In this document: in pieces, positions 37,758-47,463 of the stretch | How the letters are laid out: every line of letters begins with the position of its first letter | Numbering within the stretch: position 1 is the stretch's first letter | Assembly: GCF_009796765.1 (NCBI RefSeq) | Contig: NZ_CP047023.1 | Location: forward strand, 3,207,501 to 3,271,500 | Origin: Paraglaciecola sp. L3A3 | GTDB lineage: Bacteria > Pseudomonadota > Gammaproteobacteria > Enterobacterales > Alteromonadaceae | Reading direction: 5' to 3' | DNA length: 64,000 nt | The notes under the pieces: generated by a model | Database searches by the model: none | The model's input: only the letters and a program-made list of their open reading frames with translations | What the model was told of the DNA's origin: nothing | Made by a program: the position numbers and the translations under genes

Positions 37758-39779
37758 CTAATGCTCAGAAATAATGAAACGATCTGACTCTTCAATTTTA
37801 TACATTTTAACAACGTTCAATAATGATAAAGTCACATCAGAAAGTTGGCTAGCTGAACGTCCTATTTTTTGTGCACCTTGCATATTATCGCGAGACATAA
37901 TCCCAATTTCACTTACACTTTGACTCACTCCTTGAGTGACCAATATCTGTTGTTCTGTAGTGCTGCTAATTGAATTACTAGTCTGTTCAACTTTTTGTAT
38001 ACTCAGTAAGATCTGATTAAAGACTTGATCAATCGAACTCGATAATTGAACCGCTTCCCGTGATTTTTCTTGCCCTTCTTGAATATCCTGCATCGCTTTA
38101 TTAGAATCAATTTGCAGTGAGTTTATAATTATCGCAATTTCTTCGGTTGAAGTATGCACACTCTTAGCTAATGCTCTGACTTCGTCAGCCACAACAGCAA
38201 ATCCTCTACCCTGCTCCCCAGCTCTTGCGGCTTCAATTGCCGCGTTTAAGGCAAGCAAATTTGTTTGATCAGCAACAGATTGAATCACAACCAATACTGA
38301 AGATATATTAACCACGCCTTCGTTTAAAGCATTAATAACGTCTTTTAAATTATCGATTTCAGAAGCGACACTTTGGATACTATTCAAAGCCTTTTTCACC
38401 GACAATCGGCCAGCATCACAATCGGAAACCACTAAAGAAACGGAGTTGGCTGAGTCTTTAATTTGGCAGCCTATATCTGCCACACTAACTGAAATTTCTT
38501 CCACTGCTGTAGATGCGCTTTCTGTGGCCATTAATTGTTTTTCAATACTATCGTCATTTTCAGCAACTGAGCTAATAGTTGCACGGGTAGATGTGACTGC
38601 GTTAAAGGCCACTTCAGCTATTTTGACTAAATCGCCTCTCACCATTTCTAATAATCGATTGAAATTAGCCGCTGATTGGCCAAGATGATCTTGTGATAAA
38701 ACAGGGATTTGTAAAGTTAAATTACGATTTTTTTGGATCTCATTTACAGTTTGACTAATCAAATCTGCTTGTTTACGCATTAGCTTCACCGAGGCAAAGA
38801 TTAAATAGGTCAAAAACAGCACAAACAACATTAAAATGATCTCGAAACTTATTAAACTTAAGGCTTTAGAATAAATATTATTAATCTCCAAATGCATTTT
38901 TTTAAAGCCTGCTGTTTCAAGTGACTTTAATTCAGCAATTCTATTGCTTGATGCTTCAAACCATTGCTCGGCTGACACACTATATAAATCAGTCAAAGCA
39001 TCTTTAATCACCTGTTCACGTAACTTAATAATAGTTTCATTTTCTATACTATTTTTAAACTGATTAAATCCCTCAAGCCAATCACCAGTTGTAGGCATCG
39101 ATTTTAAAAAAGCATCCTGATACGCACTCTGTTGTGCTATCAATGTATACATCCTTCTTTTATTTGCTTCAGACAATGACTTTGCTGCGAGTATATTTGT
39201 CAGAACGGCTCTCTCAACCCCTGATTTTTCTTTGACTTGCATTAAATTATAGGTGGCTGTTAATCCTTGCACTAAACGAGAGCTGTTTAATAAGTCAATT
39301 AATTTTAAGGGTTGATTAATTAAAGCTAAATTTTGTTGAGTATAAAACGCCAAGGCATCTGGCAGGCTAATAGATAGATTATCTACCTGCTGCCTAATCA
39401 CAGATAATTGTTTGAGTGCAAAGATAACTTTCTGAATATTTGATTGTATAGTGTCCGCTAAATCATCCTGATTTTGCTCAGCGAATGCCTGATACTTTTT
39501 GAGTTTGTTATCAACTAATATTCTCTGCTGTTTCAACTCAGTTTTAAATTTACTGCCTTTCGCCCCTAAATAACCTGCAGACATCCCACGCTCTTTCTGT
39601 AATTCATGAACTAAATCAGCAGCATTATCAGCGACATATAATAATGTTATTCCCGCAGAAGATTGATACATATTTTTAGTAAAGGAGAATATATTAATCA
39701 ACACTAAGACCATCAGTAAAATAGAGGGTACAACAATTAACATTGAAACATTGCGAGAAACAATTTGTTTAAAACTCAT
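37758..39779 (-). CDS. Methyl-accepting chemotaxis protein with nitrate/nitrite-sensing (NIT) domain
   Basis: The 673-residue chemoreceptor has a transmembrane helix near 13-33 and a periplasmic NIT-type domain (about 40-300) with the signature [21 protein letters not shown] second helix follows (about 308-332), then a HAMP-like linker and a cytoplasmic signalling domain with the conserved tip [20 protein letters not shown] and [16 protein letters not shown] domains bind nitrate or nitrite in known receptors. The position beside nitrate transporter genes, on the same strand, supports nitrate taxis. Confidence 0.88.
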   Translation of the reverse strand: MSFKQIVSRNVSMLIVVPSILLMVLVLINIFSFTKNMYQSSAGITLLYVADNAADLVHELQKERGMSAGYLGAKGSKFKTELKQQRILVDNKLKKYQAFAEQNQDDLADTIQSNIQKVIFALKQLSVIRQQVDNLSISLPDALAFYTQQNLALINQPLKLIDLLNSSRLVQGLTATYNLMQVKEKSGVERAVLTNILAAKSLSEANKRRMYTLIAQQSAYQDAFLKSMPTTGDWLEGFNQFKNSIENETIIKLREQVIKDALTDLYSVSAEQWFEASSNRIAELKSLETAGFKKMHLEINNIYSKALSLISFEIILMLFVLFLTYLIFASVKLMRKQADLISQTVNEIQKNRNLTLQIPVLSQDHLGQSAANFNRLLEMVRGDLVKIAEVAFNAVTSTRATISSVAENDDSIEKQLMATESASTAVEEISVSVADIGCQIKDSANSVSLVVSDCDAGRLSVKKALNSIQSVASEIDNLKDVINALNEGVVNISSVLVVIQSVADQTNLLALNAAIEAARAGEQGRGFAVVADEVRALAKSVHTSTEEIAIIINSLQIDSNKAMQDIQEGQEKSREAVQLSSSIDQVFNQILLSIQKVEQTSNSISSTTEQQILVTQGVSQSVSEIGIMSRDNMQGAQKIGRSASQLSDVTLSLLNVVKMYKIEESDRFIISEH

Positions 39780-40084
39780 TTAAATTCCTATTTTGCAAAG
39801 ATTGATGAGACTGTTGGCAGTGCGCTTAGAATTGACATTCATATTCACTTTTTAGCGGCGGCGGTTGGTGAGGACTTAATCGACTAATTTAACAATCAAT
39901 AGTTTATTAATATCGACAACAAAACATATTTTTTTAGGACTTGTCAGAATTAAGTCTCTAAAAAGAAAAACCCACTTATATTAAGTGGGTTGAACATACC
40001 AATGATTTTTTTCTGATAACTATATTAATAATCACTATAGTCATAGCATCATTTAACGATTTTTTCGAATATAAATAGCTAAAA
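39780..40084. other. Intergenic region between the porin and the chemoreceptor gene
   Basis: About 305 bases hold the terminator of the upstream porin gene (39962-39991) and, closer to 39800-39960, the AT-rich start region of the chemoreceptor gene. No other element was recognised. Confidence 0.4.
39962..39991 (-). terminator. Intrinsic terminator of the nrt-porin unit
   Basis: A 10-base perfect stem (aacccactta / taagtgggtt) with a 3-base loop is followed on the minus strand by TTTTCTTTTT. It should end the transcript carrying the porin. Confidence 0.88.
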
Positions 40085-41299
40085 TTAAAACTTAGCCCCC
40101 ACCCAAACCCATAGTTTATCGGTATCAACTTTACCGCTGTCACCTGAATAAGCCGCGTATTTAATCCCTGCTGAATAATATTTGTTATAGCTTTTAACGT
40201 AAGACAAATCTAATTCACTGCCTAAATCATCCACAGTGTCACTGGCCTCATCTGCAGAAAAATCGTGATACATCACAGTCCAGCCACCACCAAAAGCTTT
40301 ACCCGCTATCGTAACATTGACATCCACTAAACCTTCGTCAGGCGTACCTAAAAATATATCAGCCCAACCATTAAATTTATGTAAGGTGGCCAAAGGTGTA
40401 GCAAAACCAACCATACCTTCATCTGAGCCTAATGACTCGTAACCTAATTTAGCTGTGATACCAGTAAAAACAGCACCAATAGACAAGTTTATATAATCAG
40501 TACTGTAATCTGTACTCGCCGTTTCATTACTTTGTGAAGCATATTCAGCAGCGTATAAAATTTTAGTTTCACCGGCAGCTGTGCTGCCAACAAAACTGAC
40601 ACCAAAGGTATCTAAACTATTTTCAGTGCCGTTATCCATTTCGAGCAAATAACTATATGCAGTTAATTTACCCACAGAGGTGTTATAAGAAGCATTAAGT
40701 AGATGATCTTTAGCATCTAAATCCGCAGCTTCAGCAAAAATACGGTTACGCTGATCAATATAAGCATAATTCAAAGTGAGATCTTTACTAGGAGCATAAG
40801 CAACACTCAAACCATCAAAGGTTTGTCTATCTTGACGCCATCCCACATGGCCGATAAAACGATGGCCATCCATAGTCATTACTTGGCGACCTAATTTGGC
40901 GGTGATCCCTTCTGCTGAATATTGAATAAAACCTTGATCAAGCTCTGTATGTTCAGGATCCGCAATCACAGAATAAATACCTGAGTTATATCCAGTAGGT
41001 CCAACGGTATAATCACCTTGCCCCATGACAATGCGAGTATCTTCCATTTCAACAGTAGCTGAAAAACCGTTTACACTACCCGTTTTGTAGGCCAAAAGAG
41101 TACGTAATGTTAATGCGCTGGCATCTTTTGCGCTATTTTCTTGTTCGACCGACTCATAACGTAGCAGCATATTGACACTAGCCTTACCAGATGTCAGAGC
41201 TTCAGTCACTGATTCTGCCATAACTGATTGGCTTGTAGCACTTGCTAACATAGCGGTTGTTAATGCTAGGGTTAATTTAGTTTTATTAAGTGTTTTCAT
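40085..41299 (-). CDS. Outer-membrane porin linked to nitrate uptake (alginate-export-like barrel)
   Basis: The 404-residue protein has a signal peptide ending VMA (residue 28) and a beta-barrel rich in aromatic and glycine residues, ending LWVWVGAKF with C-terminal Phe. Motifs such as GFIQYSAEGITAKLGRQVM and HRFIGHVGWRQDRQTFDGLS resemble alginate-export-type or OprD-like porins. It directly follows the nitrate ABC transporter ATPase gene (47 bases), so it is likely the outer-membrane entry for nitrate. The substrate is inferred from position. Confidence 0.75.
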   Translation of the reverse strand: MKTLNKTKLTLALTTAMLASATSQSVMAESVTEALTSGKASVNMLLRYESVEQENSAKDASALTLRTLLAYKTGSVNGFSATVEMEDTRIVMGQGDYTVGPTGYNSGIYSVIADPEHTELDQGFIQYSAEGITAKLGRQVMTMDGHRFIGHVGWRQDRQTFDGLSVAYAPSKDLTLNYAYIDQRNRIFAEAADLDAKDHLLNASYNTSVGKLTAYSYLLEMDNGTENSLDTFGVSFVGSTAAGETKILYAAEYASQSNETASTDYSTDYINLSIGAVFTGITAKLGYESLGSDEGMVGFATPLATLHKFNGWADIFLGTPDEGLVDVNVTIAGKAFGGGWTVMYHDFSADEASDTVDDLGSELDLSYVKSYNKYYSAGIKYAAYSGDSGKVDTDKLWVWVGAKF

Positions 41300-41346
41300 A
41301 GTCTTCTCTTAAGTTTAATAATATTGATTTTGTTGTGTATATTGGC

Positions 41347-42192
41347 CTAAGCCACGTTGGCCGACTTAGCTTTCACTTTCTTAGCTTTATGTTCACTGAC
41401 TGATTCCACTTTTCGTTGTTTCTCATATAAAAATTTGAGAACTTCACTGCGATAGTGGTTATATTTAGGATCATCAGCCAAGGCTATGCGGTTTCTTGGG
41501 CGGGCTAAATCAATAGGTAAAATTTCGCCTATTGTCGCCTCTGGGCCATTAGTCATCATGACGATGCGGTCTGATAACAACACAGCTTCGTCTACATCGT
41601 GGGTAATCATGATCACCGTATTTCCTAACTCAGCATGGATCTCCATCACAGAGTCTTGTAAATGAGCACGGGTTAAAGCGTCAAGGGCGCCAAATGGTTC
41701 ATCCATTAGTAACACCTTAGGTTCCATAGCTAATGCTCTGGCGATCCCTACTCTTTGTTTCATACCACCGGATATTTCAGCGGGTAACTTATCCGCAGCA
41801 TGAGTCATATGAACCAATTCAAGATTATGTTCCACCCACTCTTTCATCTCTTGTTTAGAGCGGCCTTTTTGCGTTTGTTTAACCGCTAGCTCTACGTTTT
41901 TATAGGCACTTAACCAAGGTAATAATGAATGATTTTGAAACACCACTGCACGCTCTGGGCCTGGTTCACTCACTTCTTTACCATCTAAAATCACCCCTCC
42001 ATGAGTCGCCTGATATAAACCTGCCACTATATTTAATACTGTGGATTTACCACAACCAGAGTGCCCAATCAGTGATATAAATTCACCTTTAGCAATCTTC
42101 AGGTTTACATCCTGTAACGCAGTGAAAGGCCCTTTAGGTGTAGGAAAATCAATGCCTACTTGCGTCAGTTCTAAATGATGTGTCGCACTCAT
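41347..42192 (-). CDS. nrtC: Nitrate ABC transporter ATPase (NrtD/NrtC-type)
   Basis: The 281-residue ATPase shows Walker A GHSGCGKST, signature ISGGMKQRVGIARAL, Walker B VLLMDEPFGALD and the switch histidine MITHD. It lacks the extra substrate-binding domain of cyanobacterial NrtC. The GGAG site before its ATG and its place directly after the permease gene fit a binding protein-permease-ATPase operon. Close relatives carry nitrate, bicarbonate or sulfonates; nitrate is indicated by the NrtA-type binding protein and the NasT-type leader. Confidence 0.9.
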   Translation of the reverse strand: MSATHHLELTQVGIDFPTPKGPFTALQDVNLKIAKGEFISLIGHSGCGKSTVLNIVAGLYQATHGGVILDGKEVSEPGPERAVVFQNHSLLPWLSAYKNVELAVKQTQKGRSKQEMKEWVEHNLELVHMTHAADKLPAEISGGMKQRVGIARALAMEPKVLLMDEPFGALDALTRAHLQDSVMEIHAELGNTVIMITHDVDEAVLLSDRIVMMTNGPEATIGEILPIDLARPRNRIALADDPKYNHYRSEVLKFLYEKQRKVESVSEHKAKKVKAKSANVA

Positions 42193-42238
42193 AATATTCT
42201 CCTGCTATTCGTAAAATTTTGTACTGGTGTTAATACTG

Positions 42239-43228
42239 CTATCTTAATACTGCATTTTTGTCCCAACTGACTTTCTTTTGCAGTGACAACATCAATCTAT
42301 CTAGTACAAATCCGATAACTCCAATGGTCAGTACCGCCACCATAATCCGAGCTAAAGATTCTGAACTACCATTTTGGAATTCATCCCAGACAAACTTTCC
42401 TAAACCAGGATTTTGCGCCAACATTTCTGCGGCAATTAGCACCATCCAGCCAATCCCCAAGGACAAGCGTAAACCGGTGAAGATGGCAGGAATTGACGAA
42501 GGAATAACAATTTTTAAAACGTGATCTAAAGCGTTTAAGCGCAAGACTTTGCTGACATTCAGTAAATCTTTATCTATGGCAGAAACACCAACAGCAGTAT
42601 TAATTAAAGTTGGCCATAAACAACAAAGTGATACGGTTACAGCTGATGTGACAAATGATTTTGAAAACATAGGATCAGTGCTCACATACACAGCACTTAC
42701 CACCATAGTCACCAGCGGTAACCATGCTAATGGAGAGACAGGTTTAAATAATTGGATCAATGGGTTAATGGCTGAATAAGCTTGTTTACTCAAGCCGCAA
42801 ATAATGCCAATAGGTATGGCTAATAAAGAGGCCACAATAAATCCAACCATTACGGTATAAAGGCTGGTCCAAATCTGTTGGAAAAAAGTAGGAGCACCTG
42901 TGAACGCTCTGGTTTTTGCCACATAGCTAGGATTTTGCGCCACACGGGCCGCATTACGCTCTTCTTGACGTGCATAAAACTTGTCTGCTTTGTCCATTTG
43001 AGCAGCATGTTCATCAATCAAACCTATGGTTTGTTCCCATACGGCGGCGGGTCCAGGGAATTTTCCTAACGAAGTATCTATGTTTTTGGCCATTACACTC
43101 CATAGGCCTAAAAACAACACAATACCAATAAGTGGCAACGCTAAATTACCCAGAACTTTTCCTATATTCGGTAAATTAGCATCTTTAACTTGATGCAATA
43201 TTGTCAGTGCCGCGACTTGTTTAGTCAT
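42239..43228 (-). CDS. nrtB: Nitrate ABC transporter permease (NrtB)
   Basis: I chose the ATG at 43228 (MTKQVAALTI), which has TGGAG nine bases upstream, rather than an ATG 33 bases earlier. The product has about 329 residues. An N-terminal helix is followed by a charged periplasmic stretch (KADKFYARQEERNAARVA) and a binding-protein-dependent permease domain of five or so helices with the ATPase-contact region near LNALDHVLKIVIPSSIPAIF. It lies between the binding-protein gene and the ATPase gene. Confidence 0.9.
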   Translation of the reverse strand: MTKQVAALTILHQVKDANLPNIGKVLGNLALPLIGIVLFLGLWSVMAKNIDTSLGKFPGPAAVWEQTIGLIDEHAAQMDKADKFYARQEERNAARVAQNPSYVAKTRAFTGAPTFFQQIWTSLYTVMVGFIVASLLAIPIGIICGLSKQAYSAINPLIQLFKPVSPLAWLPLVTMVVSAVYVSTDPMFSKSFVTSAVTVSLCCLWPTLINTAVGVSAIDKDLLNVSKVLRLNALDHVLKIVIPSSIPAIFTGLRLSLGIGWMVLIAAEMLAQNPGLGKFVWDEFQNGSSESLARIMVAVLTIGVIGFVLDRLMLSLQKKVSWDKNAVLR

Positions 43229-43319
43229 TTTAATTACTCCAGAGCAAGGGGTCTTATACATTTATGTATAAGCCCCACTTATATCTCAGTTAAAGTTGTC
43301 GTAGTTAAGGTGCGAGTAG

Positions 43320-44723
43320 TTAGAGCTTGCTATCGCTTTTAAGACCGATCGCAAATTTATCTAGGTAAGCGTTTGGCGCAGTACCGTCGTACACTATGTT
43401 GTCAATAAAATGAGTTTGCGGTGATTTAAAGCCAGTCTCAGAAGCAAACTGAGGGAAGTCTTTTGCATTTGCCTTGCCTTCTTTAATCAAGGCTTTAGCT
43501 GCTTGAGCATATATATCAGGTCGATATACTTGTTTGGCAATGTCTTTGTACCAAGAGTCAGATTTAGGCTCAGAAATTTGCCCCCATCTGCGCATTTGAG
43601 TCAAATACCAAATAGCATCACTGTAGAAAGGATAAGTCGCGTTATAACGAAAGAATACGTTGAAATCAGGTACATCTCGTTTATCACCTTTTTCATATTC
43701 AAAGGTACCAGTCATACTATTAGCAATCACTTCGTAATCAGCTCCAACGTATTGGCTTTTAGAGAGAATTTTCACAGCTTCTGGGCGGTTAGCATTGTTG
43801 TTTTCATCTAACCACATGGCCGCTCTGATCATTGCTTTGACCACTCGAATATGAGTATTTGGATACTTATCAGCCCAACCTTTGCTCACGCCAAATACTT
43901 TTTCTGGGTTGTTCTTCCAAATTTCGTAATCAGTCACTACAGGTACACCAATACCTTTAAATACAGCTTGTTGGTTCCATGGTTCACCTACGCAATATCC
44001 ATAAATAGTACCGGCTTCCATAGTGGCAGGCATTTGTGGTGGAGGCGTCACAGATAGCAAGGCATCTGCGCTAATTTGGCCACTGGTATCACCCGTTTGC
44101 GGAGAATAATAACCAGGGTGGATACCACCTGCAGCTAGCCAATAACGTAATTCATAGTTATGGGTAGACACTGGGAAAACCATACCCATTTTGAATGGTT
44201 TACCTTTACTCTTAAAATCATCTACCACTGGTTTTAAAGCATCAGCCTTAATGGGATGAACTGGCTTGCCGTCAACATGAGGCACATGTTTTTTCATTTG
44301 TTGCCAAATATCATTAGAAACGGTAATTGCATTACCATTCAGATCCATACTAAAGGCGGTAATAATATCAGCCTTAGTGCCATACCCTATGGTTGCACCA
44401 AGAGGTTGGCCTGCTAACATATGAGCCCCATCTAACTGGCCATCAATCACTCGATCTAATAGAACTTTCCAGTTAGCTTGTGCTTCTAAAGTGACATACA
44501 AGCCTTCGTCTTCGAAATATCCTTTTTCATACGCTATGGCCAAAGGCGCCATATCGGTTAATTTGATAAAACCAAATTTTAGTTCTTCTTTTTCAGCCCA
44601 GCCTAACTCTTCAGCAGACACATGAGCGGCCATAAATGAGCCGCTTAATACTGTTGAAACCACACCTATACGGAGTGATTTAACAGCAAGTTTTAATGAT
44701 TTTAATAATTGTTTGTTAGCCAT
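43320..44723 (-). CDS. nrtA: Nitrate ABC transporter substrate-binding protein (NrtA)
   Basis: The open frame runs further upstream, but the ATG at 44723 with GGAG seven bases before it is the likely start. The extra upstream codons would cover the leader terminator. About 467 residues remain: a signal sequence ([16 protein letters not shown] to AAHVSA) and a CmpA/NrtA-type binding domain beginning [20 protein letters not shown]. Conserved segments [13 protein letters not shown] and [17 protein letters not shown] follow. It binds nitrate in the periplasm for NrtBC. Expression should depend on read-through of the leader terminator. Confidence 0.92.
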   Translation of the reverse strand: MANKQLLKSLKLAVKSLRIGVVSTVLSGSFMAAHVSAEELGWAEKEELKFGFIKLTDMAPLAIAYEKGYFEDEGLYVTLEAQANWKVLLDRVIDGQLDGAHMLAGQPLGATIGYGTKADIITAFSMDLNGNAITVSNDIWQQMKKHVPHVDGKPVHPIKADALKPVVDDFKSKGKPFKMGMVFPVSTHNYELRYWLAAGGIHPGYYSPQTGDTSGQISADALLSVTPPPQMPATMEAGTIYGYCVGEPWNQQAVFKGIGVPVVTDYEIWKNNPEKVFGVSKGWADKYPNTHIRVVKAMIRAAMWLDENNNANRPEAVKILSKSQYVGADYEVIANSMTGTFEYEKGDKRDVPDFNVFFRYNATYPFYSDAIWYLTQMRRWGQISEPKSDSWYKDIAKQVYRPDIYAQAAKALIKEGKANAKDFPQFASETGFKSPQTHFIDNIVYDGTAPNAYLDKFAIGLKSDSKL

Positions 44724-44743
44724 TTTAACTCCGAATTTTTTCC

Positions 44744-44788
44744 AAAAAAAAACCCACAAATATTTATCAAAAGATAAATATTTGTGGG
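44744..44788 (-). terminator. Leader terminator (attenuator) upstream of nrtA
   Basis: A 15-base perfect stem (cccacaaatatttat / ataaatatttgtggg) with a 6-base loop is followed on the minus strand by nine T. It ends about 20 bases before the nrtA start and so must be bypassed for nrtA to be made. Almost the same hairpin precedes narK at 49053-49097. Confidence 0.92.
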
Positions 44789-44906
44789 CTACATTGCCTA
44801 ACCGGAATAAACACAACACTGTGGAATTACGGATAATATGTTAAGCACTTGAACGAAATCGTTCTGTAAAAAGCACCTATATTAAAATAGATACACAACA
44901 CTCGAG
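44787..44906 (-). promoter_or_regulatory. NasT-type (ANTAR) antiterminator leader of nrtABC
   Basis: Read on the minus strand, the leader begins with GAGTGTTGTGTATCT (44889-44903), then TTTTTACAG, a stem GAACG-ATTT-CGTTC (44851-44864) and a small hairpin GGC-AATGTA-GCC (44787-44798). That hexaloop has A at position 1 and G at position 4, as ANTAR targets do. Its last two paired bases are also the base of the terminator stem, so forming one would disfavour the other. All parts recur upstream of narK. A classical first hexaloop hairpin could not be assigned. Confidence 0.75.
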
Positions 44907-44915
44907 CAAACATAT

Positions 44916-44931
44916 TGCATCTACAATGCCA
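44916..44931 (-). promoter_or_regulatory. Candidate sigma-54 promoter of nrtABC
   Basis: TGGCATTGTAGATGCA has the invariant GG and GC exactly ten bases apart, as -24/-12 promoters require. It lies about a dozen bases before the conserved 5' end of the leader. A matching site stands at the same place before narK. Confidence 0.65.
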
Positions 44932-45143
44932 ACTTTAAAAATAACAATAATTTCAAAGAGTTAAACAAAATAACAACTATTACTAAAAATAACTTAAAAA
45001 CCAAACTTGTGCAAAGACGCACTACCACAGTGCTAGTTTCAGAATAACCTGTTGCGTTTCAACATTTTTTACATTGAAGTTTTGAAAATTTAATTAACAG
45101 TACACTGGTCTTTAGAGTTCAGTTATTTACATCAAATCATTGA

Positions 45144-45685
45144 GAGTCTCAGCTATCTAAAAATGATAAGTTAAAGGAACAAATACACTTTTTTCAAGAG
45201 AATGGTATGAAGTTTCAGAAACAGGATTTACATCTTCATTTTGATGAAACAAATAACCAATTAGTTTTCCGAACAGTGGAGCACAAATTAGCAGACAAAA
45301 TAAATACAATAAATTCAGAGGCATAGCTATTGACCTAGCAAATTTACCAGATGTCGATGCTAATAAGCTGAACAAATGGTAAGAATTTTTTGAACAACAG
45401 CATGAATTTAACCAAGATTTGAGGGCCAAACTAGAGCAAGACGTTAAAAATCGCAATCCCGAAGCCGAATTCTCACTACATCACATATATTACGGACTTG
45501 CACGAGATGAACGTTCTATGTAGTTACTTGAAACATCAGAAGCATTATTAGTTCGTGCAGCAGCTAGGGGCATCATTGAAGTCCATAACAAATTAAATAC
45601 AGACTGCCCAATATTGAAGAAAGTGGCAATAAGAATAATTAAACGCGCTAATCAACGCCTGCTCGAAGAAGCTGAGACTTCTTAA
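45144..45685 (+). pseudogene. Decayed gene between nrtA and the kinase/phosphatase gene
   Basis: On the plus strand the text reads as ordinary protein in pieces. First comes DKLKEQIHFFQENGMKFQKQ up to a stop at 45324. Then, in another frame, GIAIDLANLPDVDANKLNKW, stop, and EFFEQQHEFNQDLRAKLEQD, later GLARDERSM, stop, and LLETSEALLVRAAARGIIEV to a final stop at 45683. At least one frameshift and two in-frame stops break it, and no start codon is evident. It points against the flanking nitrate genes. The parent family was not recognised. A minus-strand frame over the first part is only its shadow. Confidence 0.6.
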
Positions 45686-45698
45686 TCCCCTTATAATA

Positions 45699-47414
45699 TT
45701 ACGTCAGTTGAATCACTAAGATAATAATCAGCACAAACTGGATCACACACAGCCCCTGATACACCAAGATAGGGTTTCGTTTGATTAAAGGTTGTTTCTG
45801 TAAGGCCCCTAACATCACCTGATTGGGTTTGTCTAAATCCATAAGCAGTTCAGAAAACGCCTCATACCTATACTTAGGATTGGGCTGTAGAGCTTTGCGT
45901 AAAGTTAAATCGACCCACAATGGTAAATCAGGTCTTAGCAACCGAATACTTTGATACTGCCATTCGTCATATGAATTAGGGATATAATCCTGATATTTAA
46001 AGTCTTTAAATGGAAGCTGGCCCGCTAACATTTCATACACCACTACGGCCACAGAAAATAAGTCACTCTGATGATCACTTTTATGTGTTAACAAATATTC
46101 TGGAGCAATATAATGCACTGACCCCACAGCTACATCTTCATCAGGCAATGAGTTCGTTTCGGCTAAGGCATTGACCAATACAGTGCCAAAATCAATTAAC
46201 TTTACTTCACCATTATGGCTAATCATTACGTTTTCAGGTTTGACATCTCTGTGCACCATATCTTTACGTTGTAATATTCGTAAAGCTGCCACCAATTGGC
46301 TAATGATCTTGCGCACTTGTTCAAGACTAGGTTGAGGATTGTCTACCATCCATTGTCTTAGCGTTTGACCTTCTATGTATTCACATAAGTGATAGATAAA
46401 CTTAGCATTGTCAGGGCGTTTATACACAGCCATCACATTATGATGTTTAATGTGCTGACCTATCCACTCTTCACGTAAAAAACCACTCAGATAAACGGGA
46501 TCATCAGCAAAATATTGGGAAGGAATTTTTAAACCATATACCTTATCATCTTCTTCATTAATAACTTTGTACAAGCTACTTCGAGTACCATTAAACAAGG
46601 TTTGTACCACTCGATAACCTTCTAGCTTCATACCAACTTCTAAAGCCGGAGGCATAGCCAAACGGCTAATTTGTCGAAAGTGTTCGTCTAAACTGGCTGT
46701 AGGTAATTCAACAACATAAACCAATAAACAAGTTACGTTATCGTCACTGCCCGCATCAAGTGCTGCTTGTACAATATTATGTGCTCGCTGCTCTAACCCG
46801 TAATCAGAGTCATGAATTAGCGCCAATAATTTTTTGTTCGTTAGAAACTCATGTACTCCATCCGAAGTGAACAGATAAATATCACCTCTTGTAAGATCGA
46901 CTGTGCTGTAATCTACGTCTAGATGAGCGTCTATTCCTACTGCACGTGTTAAGACATTTTTGCCGCCTTGTGGGAAAACATGATCCGTTGTCAGTTGTTC
47001 TAATTCATTACCTTGCACACGATAAATTCGACTATCGCCTGCATGAACAATAAACCCTGAAGTCGATTTAAATAACATGCCACTAAAAGTAGTGACCAAT
47101 TGACTATGACCGCCATTTTCATAGTCATGTTGACCGTGGCACCAACGATTAAGCCCTTGTAAGACTTGGCCGACAGCTCTTTTGACTGTCCAAGTAGGTG
47201 GGGTTTGATAATAATCTTGAATAAAATTACTGACGCAAGTATTGGCAGCTTCTTTGGCTCGTGAACAAACACTTACGCCATCAGCAATAGTGGCGACAGC
47301 CCCTTTGCTTTCCAGATCATGATCTTTGGGTAAATAAGCGGCGAAGGCATCTTGATTCTCAGCCTTCACTCCTTGACTGGAAAAACCGCCGAATTCTAAC
47401 TTTAGTTTTTCCAA
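45699..47414 (-). CDS. PP2C phosphatase / Ser-Thr protein kinase fusion with C-terminal membrane anchor
   Basis: The 571-residue protein joins two opposing enzymes. Residues 1-235 form a PP2C phosphatase with its metal aspartates in ATIADGVS, HAGDSRIYR, FTSDGVHEF and GSDDNVT. Residues 265-535 form a Hanks-type kinase with Lys296, HRDVKPEN (388-395), DFG (408-410) and APE. The glycine loop is degenerate (FNGTRSS). A single hydrophobic helix (about 548-571) ends it. The start is a TTG, 49 bases after the NarK-type transporter gene, so it should share that attenuated transcript. A kinase gene is also found beside nasA in Pseudomonas; the target is unknown. Confidence 0.88.
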   Translation of the reverse strand: MEKLKLEFGGFSSQGVKAENQDAFAAYLPKDHDLESKGAVATIADGVSVCSRAKEAANTCVSNFIQDYYQTPPTWTVKRAVGQVLQGLNRWCHGQHDYENGGHSQLVTTFSGMLFKSTSGFIVHAGDSRIYRVQGNELEQLTTDHVFPQGGKNVLTRAVGIDAHLDVDYSTVDLTRGDIYLFTSDGVHEFLTNKKLLALIHDSDYGLEQRAHNIVQAALDAGSDDNVTCLLVYVVELPTASLDEHFRQISRLAMPPALEVGMKLEGYRVVQTLFNGTRSSLYKVINEEDDKVYGLKIPSQYFADDPVYLSGFLREEWIGQHIKHHNVMAVYKRPDNAKFIYHLCEYIEGQTLRQWMVDNPQPSLEQVRKIISQLVAALRILQRKDMVHRDVKPENVMISHNGEVKLIDFGTVLVNALAETNSLPDEDVAVGSVHYIAPEYLLTHKSDHQSDLFSVAVVVYEMLAGQLPFKDFKYQDYIPNSYDEWQYQSIRLLRPDLPLWVDLTLRKALQPNPKYRYEAFSELLMDLDKPNQVMLGALQKQPLIKRNPILVYQGLCVIQFVLIIILVIQLT

Positions 47415-47463
47415 TTCAAATAACTCATAAAGTAAAAGTAAAATTAACTAACCTGAACTCCGG

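Noticed and set aside
43320..44819. Longer nrtA starting at 44819
   Set aside because: The extra 32 codons lie across the leader terminator hairpin and lack a ribosome-binding site; the ATG at 44723 has one.
45157..45456. Minus-strand 99-codon frame with hydrophobic segment
   Set aside because: It mirrors the broken plus-strand gene, whose codon pattern is more protein-like.
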